Source: Anolis sagrei | Taxonomy: Eukaryota; Chordata; Lepidosauria; Squamata; Anolidae | Assembly: GCF_037176765.1 (NCBI RefSeq) | Contig: NC_090021.1 | Coordinates: forward strand, 33,550,354-33,614,353 | DNA length: 64,000 nucleotides | Direction of reading: 5' to 3' | In this document: in pieces, positions 59,583 to 64,000 of the stretch | Layout: the number at the start of each line of letters is the position of its first letter | Position numbering within the stretch: the stretch's first letter is position 1 | Translations under genes and position numbers: made by a program | The notes under the pieces: model-generated | What the model was told of the DNA's origin: nothing | The model's input: only the letters and a program-made list of their open reading frames with translations | Database searches by the model: none

Positions 59583-61020
59583 TCTGTGATTTCCAAATGC
59601 AGCCACTATCGACAAGGAATTAATGCATAATTCCTTGTAGTGCTGACATATCAATATTTTATTTTATTTATTTTTAGTATATCACTTGACTCAACAAATT
59701 GTCAAATCAACATATATCCATCTATCCAGTCAAGGCTGTGCTTCTTCTTCTGTACTATGCAAACACATTGGAGTAAACAAGTTGACCTGCATGTGAATGC
59801 CTTTTAAGAAGCATATGTTTGCCCAATGATCTGTGCTCTGCAGTTACTTCTGTATGCATTCTTTGCCTTCTGCCCAAAAAGTAGAAGCCAGTGCTGATGT
59901 AAAAGTGAAATACTTCGCTTTGTCTTGGTTGCCTATAAGTAGCACTATTCAGTGAAATGAGATGGCACAAATGACATAATAAAAATACTGAACTTAATTT
60001 TCCTCAACTTTTTTTCTCAGTGGTGTTATCAAAACCAATCTGTCATGTTTACATTTCAAAATGCAAGATTGAAATTAATATTTAAGATCACAATAGGCCT
60101 GTTTTAAGAGGAAATATATTAAGATGGGCCATTTCTTGATGTTTTCAAAGAGTACAGCTTCAGTCAAATCAGAACTTGGAAAAGTTGATTTTTTAAAATA
60201 CGACTCTCATAATTCTGCATGGGCAATCTTAGCTGTGGGATTTAGGAATTATAATAAAATATTTTTTTCCAAGTTGAGTTAAGTGATTATTACAGAGGCA
60301 TGCTGATTCAATCATCATAGGTAAGTAAGCCAGCCTGAGATCAGATTGCTGCTATAGGCTTAGATTCAGGGTGTCAAACTCATTTTCATCAAGGGTCACA
60401 GCAGCCTTATAGTTGTCTTCAAAAGGCTGTTGATTCAATTGATGGAGAATCTGTGGATACAGAGTTTCAACTAATTCTTTTACATAGTGATTGGTGCTCT
60501 TTAGTTTTTACCCAATTTGGGTCCCCAAATATTGTTGAATGACAACTCCCAGCACAGGAGTTGTCATTCTCATGATGAGAGTTGGCGATAATGGAAATTG
60601 CAACCCAGTAGCACTTGTGGCTCTGAGGTTGGGCAAAGGTTAAAGGACATTTCAATGTCAGACATCATATCCACAAGCCTTGTCTTTAAATTCAAAGTCT
60701 CTTATCCTGATGAAAGAGAACAAACTGCAGCTTTCCAGATGTTACTGTATCACAACTCGCGTTAGCTCCAGTTATGATGCCTAATGACAAGGAATACAGA
60801 AGCTGTACTCCAGTATCTGGAGGGCTCTGTAAAATGACATGGCAGGCCGTATGTTAAATCACCCAAGACAGGCAACCAGACTGCTCCTTTTCAATGGCTA
60901 GACCTCTGATCTTCAATTTTAATACAATGTCCTTGTTGTGCCCCATGAAGACCGTCACTGTTTACCCCTAGTTAAGCCTTTTTTTAGTTAGAGGGATTCA
61001 TGTTTTATATACATTTTCTC
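59583..61020. other. Intergenic DNA after SMYD2, nothing recognised
   Basis: AT-rich; a short inverted pair ATGACAACTCCCAGCACAGG and CAGGAGTTGTCATTCTCATG at about 60538-60573. No gene. Confidence 0.35.
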
Positions 61021-61036
61021 GGGGGGGGGGGGGGGC

Positions 61037-61628
61037 TGTCAGTCTAGACACAACCTCTGCATCTGAGGCCTCGGACGCCCTGCCCCTTTAAGAATCTCCT
61101 TGGGGGCAGAGACTCAGGCAAGGCACTTCTGGTTCTTGAAAGAGTCAGCCTTTTCGTGACTAGAAAGTGAAAAGAGAGGAAGGCCGGAAGGTATACAAAA
61201 TAGCACTTCCAGTTGGAGATGTATTCAAGTCCAGCCGGAGATGTATTCAAGTCTAGTCAGAACTGTGTTCACATCCAGTCGGAGCTGTATTAAAGTCCAG
61301 TCAGAGCTGTATTCAAGTTCATTCAGATCTATATTCAAGTCCAGTCACAGTTAAATATTGAGACCATCTTAAATATTGAGACCAGTTGAACACCATACAA
61401 GAAAGAGACGAGAAGTAGAGATTCAAGAGCCTCAGTTTGGCCAGAATTGTGTATCTCTCAAATACTTTACCTCTCTTCATAAAGACTTTGTAGTGAGACT
61501 CAGGAGGAGAGTCTAAAATTCTTGTCAGTTAATAAACTCTTTTTTGATTCAACTATATAGTCTCCAATCTGTTCCCTGCACAGCCAGTTCACCTTCCAAG
61601 TAGTTAAGATAGTGTGGGGACAGAACAG
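61037..61628 (+). mobile_element. Possible solo LTR (retroviral-type fossil)
   Basis: Bounded TG to CA (TGTCAGTCTAGACAC to GGGGACAGAACA), of LTR-like length. GC-richer at its left, with a poly(A) hexamer late in the unit (about 61531) as in an R/U5 boundary. A poly-G tract adjoins the left end. It carries an internal 22-bp tandem repeat. No internal retroviral region is present in the window. The family is not assigned and the age cannot be judged from one copy. Confidence 0.4.
61208..61352. repeat. 22-bp tandem repeat, about six units
   Basis: Variants of GTCCAGTCGGAGCTGTATTC plus AA repeat head to tail inside the LTR-like unit. Confidence 0.88.
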
Positions 61629-62724
61629 TCCTTATAATTTACATTTGTAGACTATGCTGTTTGAATCCTGAGCTAAGATTACTTTTGTTGTGATGCAGCT
61701 ACAGGGCATACCCATATGGCAGGAAGCTTCTGTTGACTTAAACCATTGTGTTTGCAAATGAGTGAACATAATCTAGACTGTATGTTTTGTACTCTGATCC
61801 AGATACCTGTGTAGCCCATTCAGAAAATGTTCAGTCACCCAAATCAGTGGTGCTGAGAGTCAAAGTGGAATATTGAGTTTAGGTCATATCTTCCTTCCCT
61901 CTTCCACCATGCCAAGTGATTGGTGCATACAGACACTTTCTTGCCAGAGCTATGCCTGCACAGCTCTGGCTGCTGTTGAAATGCATATAGTTAGACAAAG
62001 CCCAGTTTTCAGTTTGTGAGGTTGCGATACTTTCTGAACTGTTTTTCATAAGTGGCTACCTTTCAACTATCTATACAGTGGAAAGTAAATGATTACTATA
62101 GAACATTGCTGTTAAGGTTGCATAAAGTAGAATTAAAGGATTCTAGATCGTAAAACATTGCAAATACTAGGTCAAGTTATTAGGTTTGTGTTTTTTCTTC
62201 TTGAACAATGGGCTAGTCAGTTCTTCCTTGCAAATGTAGGCAAATTCACCCACATCTCATCTAGTGATAGACAAATTATCAAACAGCAGTCTAGATTATG
62301 TTCACTCATTTATGTTGGATTTGGCCAAGCTGTTCAGGTTTGCACTAAATCTATGGAATTTACTGCACTGATAAACAGACCCAACATTGACTGTGTTTGT
62401 ATGTAACTATAAATCAGGTTGCCAGTTGTTGAATTCTAGAAACAGTCCTGGTTCTAGAGTTACAAATCATCATTTAGTTTGCTATGATACATTTTTCCCC
62501 ACTTTGCAATAGAAAATGACAACTGGGTAAGAAATACCAGAAATGGTGAAAACAAACTGGTTTCTTTGGGAGCATTGTTTCTAAAGCAACGTGCCATATC
62601 TAACACAAATCACAGCTTAATGTGATCATAGAAAGCGCAAGGAGAGAGCACAAGGCTATGCAGTCCAACCCCCTCCCATACAAGATGCACAAATCCCGTT
62701 TTCAAAATGATGAGAAAATAAACT
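61629..62724. other. Intergenic DNA with a small CR1-like remnant
   Basis: About 62660-62695 (CAGTCCAACCCCCTCCCATA) resembles the CR1 3' end in reverse. Nothing else is recognised. Confidence 0.35.
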
Positions 62725-64000
62725 GAATTTTCAGGAAAAGGGTTTTATTGCATAATACGGTTAAGCATCGTCTCTTACAAAAAGCTTGAGTCAAAACATT
62801 CTTACATTGCAAAAGACAGATATTTACACAAAGGCAGTGTAAGGTGTAAAAAAAATATTCCAATTATTATTGATGAAGAAAACATTTTTAAAAAGGGAAG
62901 AGAAAAAGTGCAAAAATACTGACAAAAGTCAATCGGTTCCATACAAAACAAAACCGACAAGCATAAGCTTATGTACTGATATGAATATACATTAGCGTAC
63001 AAAATAGCATGCATAGATTTTTAGCCTTTCAGTGGTATAAAAAAAAGATTAATGACAGTCATAATCAATTTATGGAAATAATAACAGCTGAATTCAATTG
63101 TTTACAAAATGTATACATACGGAAGTACTTAAGTCTCTTCAATAATGGCTTTGGACTTGAGTTAACTAAATTCCAGCTGGTGCATAAAAAACTGTAGTAA
63201 AACCAAAATATGAACAATCCAGTGATACAAAACTGATTTACAGTGTAATAATTTTATACATGTCTACTCAGAAGTAAGCCACACGAAGTTCAATGGAAAT
63301 TATTTCTTTGTTAAGTGTATAATAACACAGCCTTACAAGTGGAATCCTGTACACAGAAGAGAACTGATTTCCGTGGTGCTTACAATGAGGAAACTGGCTA
63401 TAAGATTGCCATTTTAGTATGTAAATTTCTATAACACACTACTGATTTAATTATACTGGTCCTGTTCAGAATCATCTACACTGCAACCTTTTTGCAAAAT
63501 ACAGTAAGATATCTCTCTGTATATAGAGAATATTCCCATCAGAGCTGATCTCATCAGTCCTAATGCCTACTACCTTGCATTTTTACTTTAAAGTAATGCC
63601 TTTGGAAAAAAAAACTGGTCAGATGCAGAAGGAAGGAGCAAACATTTTTTTAAAAGGTGGTGGCGATGAATTAATTTCTCAACATTATTTCTCTCTTGCT
63701 CTACTCCCATTAGAGCAAAGAATAAATTGTTAAATGATAAATGGTAAGTAAAAACACAGATAACTCCCATTAATTCTATAGGTCTGTTGTAGTTGGGATT
63801 AACAGGATTCAAGCTAATATATTCTTCTGAGTAGCAGCAATTCCACCTATTATTCTAGCAGCAAGGTGTTTTGGGACTGTTTGGCCTCGAGATGGGACTT
63901 GTGTGTACGGTTTTGCTGTTTTTCATGACTTTGTAGAATTGACTACAGTAAGAATTACAATTTCGTCCAAAGCAGTAAATTTGCAGAATGACTAGAGTAG
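62725..64000 (-). other. Possible 3' UTR end of a convergent neighbour (PTPN14 by synteny)
   Basis: TTTATT at 62744-62749 is AATAAA on the minus strand, with a T-rich stretch downstream on that strand. The region leftward of the window end is mostly single-copy looking and has no open frame. In other vertebrates PTPN14 lies tail to tail with SMYD2, so this may be its long 3' UTR. That identity is inference only. Confidence 0.3.

Overview
The window is vertebrate nuclear DNA, almost certainly from a squamate reptile. An iguanian lizard of the Anolis type is the best guess. The case rests on the repeats: a tRNA-derived SINE typical of Anolis, Sauria SINEs with a Bov-B-like tail, BovB, CR1 and L2-like LINEs, a second non-LTR family, 5S rRNA-derived SINEs, many short foldback or hAT-like elements, and microsatellites.

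There is one recognisable protein-coding gene. SMYD2 (SET and MYND domain lysine methyltransferase 2) is on the + strand and complete in 12 coding exons from 5574 to 58731. The joined exons give a 1314-nt CDS (437 residues plus stop), collinear with mammalian SMYD2 (433 residues). The MYND zinc ligands, NHSC motif, catalytic tyrosine and post-SET cysteines are all present. Ten introns are GT-AG. Intron 9 is read as an AT-AC U12-type intron, because its donor, branch site and acceptor match the minor-spliceosome consensus and only this choice keeps the frame.

Layout: 1-3240 is repeat-only DNA with an 81/81/71-bp higher-order tandem array. 3240-5280 is a composite repeat of telomere-like GGGTTAGGG-type runs, split by DNA transposons and a SINE, with an inverted head unit next to the promoter. 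5150-5860 is the CpG-rich promoter and exon 1, with a perfect 16-bp-arm inverted repeat. 5759-58650 holds the introns, filled with nested repeats. Intron 5 also carries a dead 99-bp copy of part of exon 5. 58732 to about 59580 is the 3' UTR. 59580-64000 is intergenic, with a possible solo LTR near 61.0-61.6 kb. A minus-strand poly(A) signal at 62744 may mark the 3' UTR of a convergent neighbour (PTPN14 by vertebrate synteny, which is inference).

The strongest candidates for new biology are the AT-AC intron, the exon 5 ghost copy, two long perfect inverted repeats (15365-15583 and 6967-7244), the higher-order array, and the telomere-like composite upstream of the promoter. I found no new gene system beyond these.
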